NCBI GenBank assembly: GCA_003164035.1
Contig: PLRS01000168.1
Location: forward strand, 1-64,000
Direction: 5' to 3'
Source: Bryobacterales bacterium
GTDB taxonomy: Bacteria > Acidobacteriota > Terriglobia > Bryobacterales > Bryobacteraceae
DNA length: 64,000 nucleotides
Shown: in pieces, positions 26,134 through 34,553 of the stretch
How the letters are laid out: every line of letters starts with the position of its first letter
Numbering within the stretch: the first letter of the stretch is position 1
The notes under the pieces: model-generated
What the model was told of the DNA's origin: nothing
What the model saw: the letters and a program-made list of their open reading frames with translations, nothing else
Database searches by the model: none
Position numbers and translations under genes: made by a program

Positions 26134-28602
26134 TTGCAACGGCAAGGGGGTGGCTTCTGGCCGATTGCGGCGCGGCTGGCGTGGCGCGATTTGCGATCTT
26201 CGCCGGCGCGGGCGGTATTGCTGGCGGCCACGATGGCGATCGGCGTAGCCAGCGTGGGCGGGGTGCGCGGCGCGGATCGGGCGGCGCGCGAGGTGCTGTC
26301 GCGCGACCTGCGGATGTGGCTCGGCGGCGATTTGTGTCTCGACACGGGGGAGGCGATCGACGGCGGGCAGCTCGCCGCGCTCGACGGCTGGCGCGCCGAG
26401 GGCATGGACTGGACGCTGGTCACGTGGGTACTGTCGATGGCGTCGTCTTCCCAATCTCCCGACGCCGGTTCCCTGAGCGTTAAGGTAATCGATCCTGCCA
26501 AGTACCCGTTTTACGGTGCGCCGAGGCTGGCACCGCCGGTCACGCTGGCGCAGGCGCTGACGCCGGATTCGACCGTGATTTCCGAAGATGCGGCGCGGCG
26601 TTTCCAGGTGGGGGTGGGAGACTCCCTCCGTATCGGCGGCCAGGCCTTTCGGATCGCGGCGGTGATTCGGGCGGAGCCGGAGCGCTTCGGCAGCTTCTTC
26701 GACTTGGGCCCGCGGGCGATTGTGTCCGAGGCCGGCATCGAGCGCTTGGGCGCGGCTCGGGCCGCCGAGGCGCCGCTGCGCAGGATACTGGTGCGGCTGC
26801 CGCGCGGGGCCGATCTTCAGGCGGCGCGGCAGCGGCTGCAGGAAGTGGCGCCGGAAGGCGCGGTGGCCGATTATCGCGATAAGGCGGGGCCGGCCGTCTC
26901 GAAGACCGAACTGGTGCTTTCGTTCTGTTCGGTGGCGGCGTTTCTAGCCCTGGCCATGAGCGTGATGGGCGCGGCGGTGACGGTGCGGCAGGCACTGGAG
27001 CAGCGCATGGAGACGCTGGCCGTGATGCGCATGCTGGGGGCGCGCGCGTGGCAGATGGCGGCGTTCTTCGCTTTCGAGACCGCGTGGCTGGCGGCGGCCG
27101 GACTGGCGGCGGGAATTCCGCTGGGCTGGTGGATGCGGCGCTCCCTGATGTCTCTGGGCGGCAAGTACGTGCCGTTTCCGGACGCGGCGCTCGGCGGAGG
27201 CTGGGCGCTGGTTGAAATCGCCATCGCGGCGGCGGCGATGATCTTGCCCATGGTGATTCAACCGGCGGCCGCGATTCGGAAACTGCGTCCGCTGCGGGTG
27301 CTGCGGCACGATACCGAAACCGGCGGCGCGGCGCCGGCGGGCGTTCGAAAAGGTATTTTGGGGGCGGCACTGGGTGCCGGCGCGGCCTGGTTCGCCGTGG
27401 CGGTCCGGATGTTGCACTCGATGGCCACGGCCGCTCTGGTCGTGGGCGCGCTGGCGGTTGCCTCATGCGCCGCTGTCGGTCTGGTGGCGGCGGGCCTCGG
27501 TTGCCTGCGGCGGTTTGCCGGCCTGAGTGGGCGGCGCATGGTGACCATGGGGATCGACCGCCTGGGGAGTAGCAGGCGCGGCGGCGCGGCCATGATTGCA
27601 TCCCTGGCGATCGGCCTGATGCTGATCATCGGCACATATCAGGCGGCCGGAGCGGTGGCGCGCGCGGTTACCATGGCCTTGCCGTTCGGCGGCGCGAACC
27701 TGATGGTGGGCAACTTCGAGGACGAACATCGCGAGCAGGTGCGCGGGTTTCTTTCGGCCCAGCCCGGCGTGGAGGCGGTGCGGACGATCTCCATGGCCCG
27801 GCTGAGGCTGTCGGCCATCGATGGCAAACCGGGCGTGGAGCGGCTGTACTTTGTGGAGTGCGACCCAAGCGCCGGCAACGGCCGGCTGCCGGCCAGGGTG
27901 ACGGTGGCCGACGATCTGGGGTCGCGGCTGGGCCTCCGGGCGGGGTCGCGGCTGACTTTCCAGGCTCGGGATCGGAGCATTTCCGCCGTGGTGGTTGCCA
28001 TCTATCGGCCGCGGCCGGAGGAGCGCTTCTGGTACTCGTTCAAGTTGGATTCGGCGGGCCTGGAGCTGCCCAACCGCTACGACGAAGCGGTGGTCACGGT
28101 GCGTCCGGACAGGGTGGAAGCCGTGCGCGACGCGCTGGGAGCGCGCTTCCCTACGCTGGCGGCGATTACGGCCGGGGAGGTCGAGGCGGCCATCGGCACC
28201 GTATACGCCGATGGCGTAATGGTGATTCGCCTGGTGGCGGGCTACGCCATCGCCGGGGGACTATGCGTGCTGATTGCGATGGTGGCGGCATCGCGGGCGG
28301 GGCGTCTGCGGGAAATGGGGATTCTGGCGGCGCTGGGTGCGCGGCCGCGCACGATAGCGGGGATCTATACGGTGGAGTTTGCCGCCATCGGTCTGCTGGC
28401 CGCGGCGATTGGCGGCCTGCTGGCCTGCGGTTTTGGGGTGGTGGTGACAAGCGCGCTTTTTCGGCGCCTCGAAATCGCGCTGGAATGGAAAACAATCGCC
28501 GGCGCCGTACTGGCGACGCCGCTGGTTACGATCACCGCGGGATGGCTGCCGGCCTGGCGGCTGTTGCGGCGCAAACCGATGGAAGCGCTACGGCGAGAAT
28601 AA
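26134..28602 (+). CDS. FtsX-family ABC transporter permease (large, two-domain)
   Basis: An 822-residue membrane protein of the YbbP/MacB-permease type. A first membrane helix (AVLLAATMAIGVASVGGV), a MacB-type periplasmic core (~60-250), a cluster of helices (SFCSVAAFLALAMSVMGAAV and next), a middle membrane block, a second periplasmic core (~520-680) and a terminal FtsX block ending LLRRKPMEALRRE. The EQRMETLAVMRMLGARAWQM segment is the coupling helix that contacts an ATPase. No ATPase gene adjoins. Start is odd: the only in-frame start before the first helix is TTG 26134, immediately after a stop and 17 bases beyond a family A repeat, suggesting the native 5' end was altered. Confidence 0.85.
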   Translation: MQRQGGGFWPIAARLAWRDLRSSPARAVLLAATMAIGVASVGGVRGADRAAREVLSRDLRMWLGGDLCLDTGEAIDGGQLAALDGWRAEGMDWTLVTWVLSMASSSQSPDAGSLSVKVIDPAKYPFYGAPRLAPPVTLAQALTPDSTVISEDAARRFQVGVGDSLRIGGQAFRIAAVIRAEPERFGSFFDLGPRAIVSEAGIERLGAARAAEAPLRRILVRLPRGADLQAARQRLQEVAPEGAVADYRDKAGPAVSKTELVLSFCSVAAFLALAMSVMGAAVTVRQALEQRMETLAVMRMLGARAWQMAAFFAFETAWLAAAGLAAGIPLGWWMRRSLMSLGGKYVPFPDAALGGGWALVEIAIAAAAMILPMVIQPAAAIRKLRPLRVLRHDTETGGAAPAGVRKGILGAALGAGAAWFAVAVRMLHSMATAALVVGALAVASCAAVGLVAAGLGCLRRFAGLSGRRMVTMGIDRLGSSRRGGAAMIASLAIGLMLIIGTYQAAGAVARAVTMALPFGGANLMVGNFEDEHREQVRGFLSAQPGVEAVRTISMARLRLSAIDGKPGVERLYFVECDPSAGNGRLPARVTVADDLGSRLGLRAGSRLTFQARDRSISAVVVAIYRPRPEERFWYSFKLDSAGLELPNRYDEAVVTVRPDRVEAVRDALGARFPTLAAITAGEVEAAIGTVYADGVMVIRLVAGYAIAGGLCVLIAMVAASRAGRLREMGILAALGARPRTIAGIYTVEFAAIGLLAAAIGGLLACGFGVVVTSALFRRLEIALEWKTIAGAVLATPLVTITAGWLPAWRLLRRKPMEALRRE

Positions 28603-28608
28603 GAAAAA

Positions 28609-28650
28609 CGGGCAGGCTCGCCGGGATTGCCGGTGAGGCTGATCTGCCCG
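28609..28650 (+). terminator. Stem-loop after the permease gene
   Basis: Outer arms CGGGCAG (28609-28615) and CTGCCCG (28644-28650), with inner arms CTCGCCGG and CCGGTGAG, directly after the stop. There is an A-run before and a weak TAGTTTAG after it, so it may terminate in both directions. Confidence 0.5.
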
Positions 28651-29030
28651 CCTAGTTTAGTCAAAACAGGACGCGCGCTGATGCGGTCCTTTGAGTGAAA
28701 AACACGGGTGCGCGCGGAAAGTTGCGGGGCCGAGGAGCGGGTTCCTAATCCAATGCCGCACACTTTTCCGTTTAGGGCGACAATCTGCACAGATCGTGGG
28801 GCAGCCAATTCTGGCCGCAGCCGGATTTTTAGCCGGCTCTCGCCTGGCGGGAGGACCCGCTGCACCTCGAAAGAGCCGCCCAGAAAGGCGGCTGCGGGCA
28901 AAATTGCCCGCCCCACAACTTACGCAGGCGGGCGGCGGCCGGCACCTCTGCCAACACATCGAGGGGCTTCAGGGGTACTGGTACAGCTTTCGGCGACGCG
29001 GTACCAAAACCTGGCCGCAAACGAGTTAAT
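28651..29030. other. Repeat-rich intergenic region, no gene supported
   Basis: Nearly 400 bases holding GTGGGGCAGCCAATTCTGGC, AGCCGG...CCGGCT and the family B copy at 28871-28918. These look like several palindromic repeats laid side by side. No start/stop combination gives a credible protein. Confidence 0.5.
28871..28918. repeat. Dispersed repeat family B, copy 3 (diverged)
   Basis: AAGAGCCGCCCAGAAAGGCG matches the hairpin half of 5421 and 56421; the tail reads GCCCGCCCCACAAC instead of GGCTGCCCCACGGAG. Confidence 0.55.
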
Positions 29031-29071
29031 CGAATGCTATATTAATTCCGTTAAAACCGGTTTAGCATTCG
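29031..29071. promoter_or_regulatory. Inverted repeat in AT-rich region upstream of the acyltransferase-like gene
   Basis: CGAATGCTA (29031-29039) and TAGCATTCG (29063-29071) are perfect 9-base arms around a 23-base AT-rich centre. This may be a promoter framed by an operator, or a stem-loop. It lies 80 bases before ATG 29151. Confidence 0.4.
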
Positions 29072-29150
29072 AGCGGAGTTCTCACTGCTTTCCCACGGGG
29101 AAAATGTCTAAACCGTCCTTCTGGAATAGACGTCATTTTGGGGAGTCCGC

Positions 29151-30278
29151 ATGCCTCTGTCGTCCGCGGAGATCGAAGTTACCGCCGGCTTTCCAGTGAA
29201 GCCCTTAGCGCCGACGCGCGCTCACATCTTCAGGTCAGCGGCGGATCTGAATCGCCTGTCCGATCTCGTTCAACCTCTTCTGAGAGGCCGCGACACACTC
29301 GATCCACGATTCTATCTGGCATCCATTACGAGCGCCTGGATTCCGCGAGTGATTGTTATCTCCTCGGATGACTCCATCGTTGGTGTCGTTTGCGCGAAGG
29401 AACGGAAAATAGCCGGCATTCCGACCGGCATCATCCACATCGATACCACCCTCTCGAATATCCTGGCCGACGATTCGATGAGTGCCGAGCGCGTTTTCGA
29501 GAACGCGATACGCCGATTACTGGTTGCTCCGGGGGTGCGTGGTTTACGGCTATTCATTCCTCCCGGTGGGACCGAGCAGCGTGCGATTCAGGCAGTTGTT
29601 GAGTCCACGCCGCTTGACGAATGTTACCGGAAAGTCGATTACCATCTCCTTCTGCGCCTCCCACCGTCCTTTGATTTCTTTCTTCGGAAGTTGGGGGCCC
29701 ACACCCGGCGAAATTTTCGATATTACCGGCGGCGTTTTGAGGCGGCGGGCGGTCAGTACGTTGAAGAAATGACCTTAGCGGAATTCCGTGTGGCCGCGTT
29801 CCAGTTGCTCGCCAAAGATGTCGTCGGAGCCGACCTGGCGGGGTCGAATCGATCCCTGCGCATGTTGTCCGCGGTGAACCGTCCATTGCTTGCCGGATTG
29901 CGGCGCGATGGGAAATGGGTCGGCATTCTGGGCGGGTGGTACGAATCGAATCGCGCGACGGTGCACCTCCAAATGAACAACGACCGCGACTTTCCCCACG
30001 ATTCGTTGTGCACCGTATTGCGGTCGTATGTAATCGAGAGTTTAGTCGCGAAAAATATGAGGGGCCTTGTGTTTTGGGCAGGCGTCGGGCCCCCTTTGTC
30101 ACATCACGCAGAGCCCGTTCCGGCCATTCTTGCGTCCTTGGACAGACCGGGATTTTGTTGGCGGACGTGCCGGCGAGTCATTCGCCGAATCAACGCGCGA
30201 TTGCCGGTTCCGGTTCGTGATATTGCCGGTTGGATTGCGCCGCGCGCAAGCTGCGATTCCGGCTCCGATGTCTTTTGA
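29151..30278 (+). CDS. GNAT/FemAB-like (BioF2-type) acyltransferase-like protein
   Basis: A 375-residue soluble protein. The C-terminal half (RKLGAHTRRNFRYYRRRFEA, VVGADLAGSNRSLRMLSAVN, GGWYESNRATVHLQMNNDRD, then SLCTVLRSYVIESLVAKNMRGLVFW) resembles the second GNAT-like domain of BioF2/FemAB proteins, where the R-x-x-R-x-x-x-R helix is typical. The N-terminal half shows IVGVVCAKERKIAGIPTGI, compatible with a degenerate GNAT domain. Codon usage appears less GC-rich than the neighbourhood, suggesting transfer. It overlaps the following methyltransferase gene by 11 bases. Substrate unknown; polysaccharide or peptide modification is possible. Confidence 0.6.
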   Translation: MPLSSAEIEVTAGFPVKPLAPTRAHIFRSAADLNRLSDLVQPLLRGRDTLDPRFYLASITSAWIPRVIVISSDDSIVGVVCAKERKIAGIPTGIIHIDTTLSNILADDSMSAERVFENAIRRLLVAPGVRGLRLFIPPGGTEQRAIQAVVESTPLDECYRKVDYHLLLRLPPSFDFFLRKLGAHTRRNFRYYRRRFEAAGGQYVEEMTLAEFRVAAFQLLAKDVVGADLAGSNRSLRMLSAVNRPLLAGLRRDGKWVGILGGWYESNRATVHLQMNNDRDFPHDSLCTVLRSYVIESLVAKNMRGLVFWAGVGPPLSHHAEPVPAILASLDRPGFCWRTCRRVIRRINARLPVPVRDIAGWIAPRASCDSGSDVF

Positions 30279-30930
30279 TTCGATCAAGACGCGTCCGGGC
30301 CTACGACATCTCCGCGATTCCATTAGCCGGCTGGAAGGCTGGTGGTTCGATCTGACCCGTCGTGTTTCCACGGCTGGCGTTGCCCTGTTGGACGGACTCT
30401 CGCTCGCCGGCGATGCCAAACGCGGCTTCATGTACATGCCAGCCCGGCCTACTCCGGTGCGGTTAGCGTTGCGCGATCTGCCGATTAGAGAGTACGAGAA
30501 TTATACCTTTGTGGATTTGGGCTCCGGGAAGGGCCGGATGCTCTTTCTGGCCGCGGAATATCCCTTTCGCAGAATAGAAGGCGTCGAGTTCGCTCTCGAA
30601 CTTCATACGGAAGCCCAACGGAATATAGCTCGTTACCGCAATCGCCGTAGAAGATGTCCGCGAATTGAATCGGTGAACGTCGATGCCGCGGACTATGTTT
30701 TTCCCAGGGAGAATCTGGTGATCGCCCTGTTCAATCCGTTCGGGCCGGAGGTGATGGAAACGGTTTTACGGCGCGTGCAATCCTCGGTGGAGGAACACCC
30801 TCGCGATGTCCTCATGATGATGCTGTTTCCCGAACAGGCGGCGGTAGTGGATTCAACCGGCCATTGGCGGGTACTCAGGCGCACTCGTCGCTATCATATC
30901 TACCGTATTCTTAATAACGGCCTGGAATGA
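30268..30930 (+). CDS. Class I SAM-dependent methyltransferase
   Basis: A 220-residue protein. SAM-binding motif I is YTFVDLGSGKGRMLFLAAEY, with the motif II acidic residue in IEGVEFALELH. The fold then continues with the VIALFNPFGPEVMETVL segment that replaces the usual motif IV. A SAM methyltransferase therefore, of the family often listed only as class I. I chose ATG 30268 (MSFDSIKTRP), which overlaps the upstream stop; the open frame further upstream shadows the previous gene. Coupled translation suggests it modifies the same product as the acyltransferase-like protein. Confidence 0.8.
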   Translation: MSFDSIKTRPGLRHLRDSISRLEGWWFDLTRRVSTAGVALLDGLSLAGDAKRGFMYMPARPTPVRLALRDLPIREYENYTFVDLGSGKGRMLFLAAEYPFRRIEGVEFALELHTEAQRNIARYRNRRRRCPRIESVNVDAADYVFPRENLVIALFNPFGPEVMETVLRRVQSSVEEHPRDVLMMMLFPEQAAVVDSTGHWRVLRRTRRYHIYRILNNGLE

Positions 30931-31008
30931 TAACGCCGTTTCAGGCCCGCCCGGCCCGCCCCAGCGCAGCGATGGCCGGGCCGGCACGTGCTAAAATGGC
31001 CGGAGAAG

Positions 31009-31084
31009 GCCACAGTAGCTCAGTTGGTAGAGCGGCGGTTTCGTAAACCGCAGGTCTCCGGTTCAAGCCCGGACTGTGGCTCCA
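31009..31084 (+). tRNA. tRNA-Thr (anticodon CGT)
   Basis: Full cloverleaf: acceptor GCCACAG/CTGTGGC, D-arm GCTC...GAGC, anticodon stem GCGGT/ACCGC with loop TTCGTAA (anticodon CGT at 31042-31044), and T-arm TCCGG-TTCAAGC-CCGGA. Discriminator T and an encoded CCA follow. It reads ACG codons. A TAAAAT box at 30992-30997 precedes it. Confidence 0.97.
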
Positions 31085-31220
31085 TTCCTTCCCGCGTGCG
31101 ATTGCCTTTCGACCGGTGTGGCTGCCCGGCATCGGCTCGCCTGGAGTCCCGTTGACGGAGTCGCGCGCGCGGGGCTACAATCTGGTTGCACACGTTATCA
31201 TATTGAGTTTGGAGGTTTCG

Positions 31221-32318
31221 ATGGCATCAGCCGACACGCTCACTTCCTACAAGAGCCCCTTGTTCCAAATGACGCAGACCACCCCCACCTGCCTTTGGAA
31301 CGACTCCGCCGCCCTCGATGAATTGGCCTATTCCATCGAGCACGGCGCGGTCGGCGCCACCTGCAACCCCGTCATCGCTCTGTCCATCCTGAAAAGGCAG
31401 ATGCCTCTCTGGCGCGACCGCATCCAGACTCTGATTGGGGAGATGTCCACTGCCACCGAGGACCGGATCGGCTGGAAGATCGTGGAAGAGATGTCGGTTA
31501 AGGGCGCCGCCCTGCTGAAGCCCATCTTCGACGCCCAGGGAGGCCGTAACGGCCGGCTTTCCATTCAGACGGATCCGCGCTTCTACCGGTCGACGCGGGA
31601 CATCGTGGACCAGGCCGTCCATTTCAGTCAACTGGCTCCCAACATGATCGTCAAGATTCCGGCCACGCGGGCCGGCATCCCCGCCATGGAAGAGGCCACC
31701 TATCGCGGGATCAGCATCAACGCCACGGTTTCCTTCACCCTGCCGCAAGCCATCGCGGTAGCCGAAGCCGTGGAGCGCGGCCTCCAGCGCCGCGAGAAGG
31801 AAGGTCTGGACATCGCCTCCATGGGCCCCGTCTGCACCCTTATGGTAGGCCGGCTCGACGACTGGCTGAAGGTGCTGCTCGATAAGGACAACATCTGCAT
31901 CGACCCCGGCTATCTGGAGTGGGCTGGGGTGGCGGTGTTCAAGAAGGCCTACGGCATCTACCGGCAGCGCGGCTACCGGCTGCGCCTGCTCTCCGCCGCG
32001 TTCCGCAACCACATGCACTGGAGCGAGTTCATCGGCGGGGACGTGGTGATTTCCCCGCCCTACGCCTGGCAGCAGCGCTATAACGCCAGCGATGTCCAGG
32101 CAATTCCGCGCATGGATAAACCAGTCGATCCGGCGATCGTTCGGGAACTGACCGCCAAATTCCCGGACTTCGCCCGCGCCAATTCCGAGAACGGCATTTC
32201 GATCGAGGATTTCGATATGTACGGATGTACGCGGCGCACGTTGCGCCAGTTTCTGGCGGCCGGAGCCGACCTGAACGCCGTCATCCGAGACTTCATGATC
32301 CCCAACCCCGACAAATAG
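31221..32318 (+). CDS. Transaldolase family protein
   Basis: A 365-residue (beta/alpha)8 aldolase of the transaldolase family. CLWNDSAALDELAYSIEHGAVGATCNPV is the conserved N-terminal stretch (key part GAVGATCNPVI). The Schiff-base Lys is in NMIVKIPATRAGIPAMEEAT, and GISINATVSFTLPQAIAVAEAV follows. ATG 31221 is chosen because GGAGG lies 6 bases before it; the frame is open upstream but lacks a start with a binding site. It appears to be the first gene of an operon with two Gfo/Idh enzymes, a micro-protein and a sugar transporter (gap of 19 bases to the next). Likely handles a keto-sugar phosphate or a related intermediate. Confidence 0.9.
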   Translation: MASADTLTSYKSPLFQMTQTTPTCLWNDSAALDELAYSIEHGAVGATCNPVIALSILKRQMPLWRDRIQTLIGEMSTATEDRIGWKIVEEMSVKGAALLKPIFDAQGGRNGRLSIQTDPRFYRSTRDIVDQAVHFSQLAPNMIVKIPATRAGIPAMEEATYRGISINATVSFTLPQAIAVAEAVERGLQRREKEGLDIASMGPVCTLMVGRLDDWLKVLLDKDNICIDPGYLEWAGVAVFKKAYGIYRQRGYRLRLLSAAFRNHMHWSEFIGGDVVISPPYAWQQRYNASDVQAIPRMDKPVDPAIVRELTAKFPDFARANSENGISIEDFDMYGCTRRTLRQFLAAGADLNAVIRDFMIPNPDK

Positions 32319-32337
32319 CTAACCGCGAGCCACGAAC

Positions 32338-33387
32338 ATGAAATCCAAAAACCTTCGATTCGGCGTTCTGGGTGTCGGACGAATCGGCAAGATTCACATC
32401 GGCAACCTGGCCACGCGCATTCCCGGAGCCGAGCTGGTGGCTATATCCGATATCGCCGCGGCGGAACTCGAAACCGTTGCCACACGGTTCGGGATTGCCA
32501 GAACGTTTGCCGACTACCGCGATCTGCTGAACCTTCCCGAAGTGGATGCCGTAGTCATTTGCAGCCCGACCGACCAGCATTACCGAATGATTGTGGATGC
32601 GGCCGAGCGCGGCAAGCAGATCTTCTGCGAAAAGCCGATCGACCTGTCGCTCGAGAAGGTGCTGGCCGCGAATGAGGAAGTCTCCCGCCGCGGAGTCCGC
32701 ATGATGGTCGGCTTCAATCGCCGCTTCGACCCCAACTTCCTGAAAGTCCGGGAGACCATCGCTGGCGGCCAGGTGGGGCAGCCCCACATCCTACGCATCA
32801 CCAGCCGCGATCCAGGGCCGCCGCCCGAACATTACATCCGCGCCTCCGGCGGCATATTCCTCGACATGACCATCCACGACTTCGACATGGCGCGCTACCT
32901 GATGGCAAGCGAAGTTACGGAAGCCTATACCCGCGCCGCCGTATTGGTGGACCCCATGATCGGCAAAGCCGGCGACTGGGATACGGCAGTGGTCACTCTG
33001 ACCTTTGAAAACGGCGCGTTTGGCGTGATCGACAACAGCCGCAAGGCGGCTTATGGCTACGATCAGCGCGTGGAGATGTTCGGCTCGGGCGGGATGGTTA
33101 CCATCGCCAACAACACTCCCGACACGCACATCCTTTGCGATAGCGCGGGCATCCACACTGCGTTGCCCTTGAACTTCTTCCTCGAACGGTACGCCGAATC
33201 GTATTTGCGCGAGATGCGCGCGTTTGTGGATTCGGTAGTGGAGGGGAAGCCCGTTCCCGTCGGTGGAGAGGACGGACTCAAAGCCGCGGCGATTGCGCTG
33301 GCTGCCGGGAAATCCGCACGGGAAAACCGGCCGGTGAAGCTGGCCGAAATCTATCGAGAGGTGGCACACACATGTCCGGTGTCCTGA
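32338..33387 (+). CDS. Inositol 2-dehydrogenase-like Gfo/Idh/MocA oxidoreductase
   Basis: A 349-residue NAD-dependent dehydrogenase. GVLGVGRIGKIHIGNLATRI is the Rossmann motif and FCEKPIDLS the catalytic EKP. MMVGFNRRFDPNF and GGIFLDMTIHDFDMARYLM match the inositol dehydrogenase (IolG) pattern in which the D-x-x-x-H active-site pair binds the ring hydroxyls. Inositol or a related cyclitol/sugar is therefore a likely substrate, but the exact one is unproven. It overlaps the next gene by 16 bases. Confidence 0.9.
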   Translation: MKSKNLRFGVLGVGRIGKIHIGNLATRIPGAELVAISDIAAAELETVATRFGIARTFADYRDLLNLPEVDAVVICSPTDQHYRMIVDAAERGKQIFCEKPIDLSLEKVLAANEEVSRRGVRMMVGFNRRFDPNFLKVRETIAGGQVGQPHILRITSRDPGPPPEHYIRASGGIFLDMTIHDFDMARYLMASEVTEAYTRAAVLVDPMIGKAGDWDTAVVTLTFENGAFGVIDNSRKAAYGYDQRVEMFGSGGMVTIANNTPDTHILCDSAGIHTALPLNFFLERYAESYLREMRAFVDSVVEGKPVPVGGEDGLKAAAIALAAGKSARENRPVKLAEIYREVAHTCPVS

Positions 33388-34412
33388 ATGTGGGCCTGAT
33401 TGGATTGGGAAGGCTTGGCAGCGTCTATGCGCGCAACCTGGCGCACCGTGTCCCCAACGCGAGGCTGGTCGCGGTTGCCGACCGGAAAGCCGATTTGCGG
33501 GAACAGTTCGCCGCGGAACTGGGCGCGGTCAAGGTCTACGAAAGTCATCTGGACCTGCTCCAGGACAAAGACGTGGAAGCGGTGGTCATTATCACTTCCA
33601 CCAGCACGCATAAAGACGTAGTGATGGACGCCGCGGCTTGCGGCAAGGCCATCTTTTGCGAGAAGCCCATGTCTTTGTCGCTGGTGAGCGCCTACGAGAT
33701 GCTCCATGCGGTGGAAAAGGCCGGGGTGTTCTTTCACATGGCATTCCAGCGCCGGTACGATGCCGGTTACCTCGCCGCCAAGAAGAAAGTGGACGACGGC
33801 GTCATCGGGACTCCGGTGGTGATGACCTCGATTTCCCGCGACCCGTTCCGTCCCCCGCTGGAGTTTTGCGATCCGAAGGTGAGCGGCGGCCTGATTGCCG
33901 ATATGGGGGTTCACGATTTCGACCTGGGCCGCATGTTCATGGGCGAGGTCGCCACGGTCCACGCCATCGGCGGGGCGCTGGCCTATCCCGAAATGAAATC
34001 GGTGGGCGATATCGACAATGCCCTCATCGACATGGTGTTCGAGAACGGGACTTTGGGCTCGGTGCAATTGAGCCGCAACGCCGTGTTCGGCTACGATATC
34101 CGCACCGAAATCTGGGGCACGAAGGGCTCGCTGCAAATCGGCTATTTCCAGCACACCCCGATTCTGGTGATGACGCAAGAGGGCATCACGCACGACGTAG
34201 TGCCGCACTTCATGCAGCGCTTCGAGGGAGCGTATCTGACCCAGATCCAGGATTTCGTCAACCGGGTGACGGCCGGCGAGCCGCCATCGCTTACCGGCGC
34301 GGACGCCATCGCCGCCATGCGGATCAGCCTTGCGGCCACGCTGTCGTGCCACGAGCGGCGCCCCGTCCAGGTGAGCGAAGTGGATGTTCCCCTGCACACC
34401 ATCGCCGGTTAG
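33372..34412 (+). CDS. Second inositol-dehydrogenase-like Gfo/Idh/MocA oxidoreductase
   Basis: A 346-residue paralogue of the preceding enzyme. VGLIGLGRLGSVYARNLAHR is the nucleotide-binding turn and FCEKPMSLS the EKP motif. MAFQRRYDAGYLAAKKKVDD replaces the F-N-R-R-F-D phrase, and LIADMGVHDFDLGRMFMG supplies the active-site His/Asp. Tandem, partly diverged dehydrogenases in one operon usually act in successive oxidation/epimerisation steps (as in scyllo-/myo-inositol interconversion); that is the favoured reading here. Coupled to the upstream gene by overlap. Confidence 0.9.
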   Translation: MSGVLNVGLIGLGRLGSVYARNLAHRVPNARLVAVADRKADLREQFAAELGAVKVYESHLDLLQDKDVEAVVIITSTSTHKDVVMDAAACGKAIFCEKPMSLSLVSAYEMLHAVEKAGVFFHMAFQRRYDAGYLAAKKKVDDGVIGTPVVMTSISRDPFRPPLEFCDPKVSGGLIADMGVHDFDLGRMFMGEVATVHAIGGALAYPEMKSVGDIDNALIDMVFENGTLGSVQLSRNAVFGYDIRTEIWGTKGSLQIGYFQHTPILVMTQEGITHDVVPHFMQRFEGAYLTQIQDFVNRVTAGEPPSLTGADAIAAMRISLAATLSCHERRPVQVSEVDVPLHTIAG

Positions 34413-34442
34413 ATTACAATAGCGGGGAGTTCCAGGACGAAC

Positions 34443-34553
34443 ATGGCAAACCCGAAACAGTCCCTTACGCGGGCGATTTCGACCGACCCCCACTTGTGGT
34501 TGCCCATCGCAGTTCTTTTCATCGGCATCGGTGTGCTGGTGCTGGTGAAATGA
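34443..34553 (+). CDS. 36-residue single-pass membrane micro-protein
   Basis: A short gene between the second dehydrogenase and the transporter. The N-terminus is polar and basic (MANPKQSLTRAISTDPHLW), followed by one strongly hydrophobic helix (LPIAVLFIGIGVLVLVK, residues 20-36) that ends the protein. Its TGA overlaps the transporter ATG (ATGA), the arrangement of translational coupling; a modest GGGGAG/AGGAC lies before its own ATG. The tight fit in an operon and clean amphipathic layout make a real gene likely. A regulatory or assembly subunit of the transporter, or simply a coupling leader, would be consistent. No family recognised. Confidence 0.6.
   Translation: MANPKQSLTRAISTDPHLWLPIAVLFIGIGVLVLVK

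Noticed and set aside
30067-30267. Upstream extension of the methyltransferase
   Set aside because: It overlaps the end of the acyltransferase-like gene in a different frame without homology-like content; ATG 30268 fits coupling.
33638-34549. Extension of the sugar transporter into the second dehydrogenase
   Set aside because: The upstream part is Arg/Gly-rich shadow sequence; ATG 34550 is coupled to the micro-protein stop and starts the first helix.
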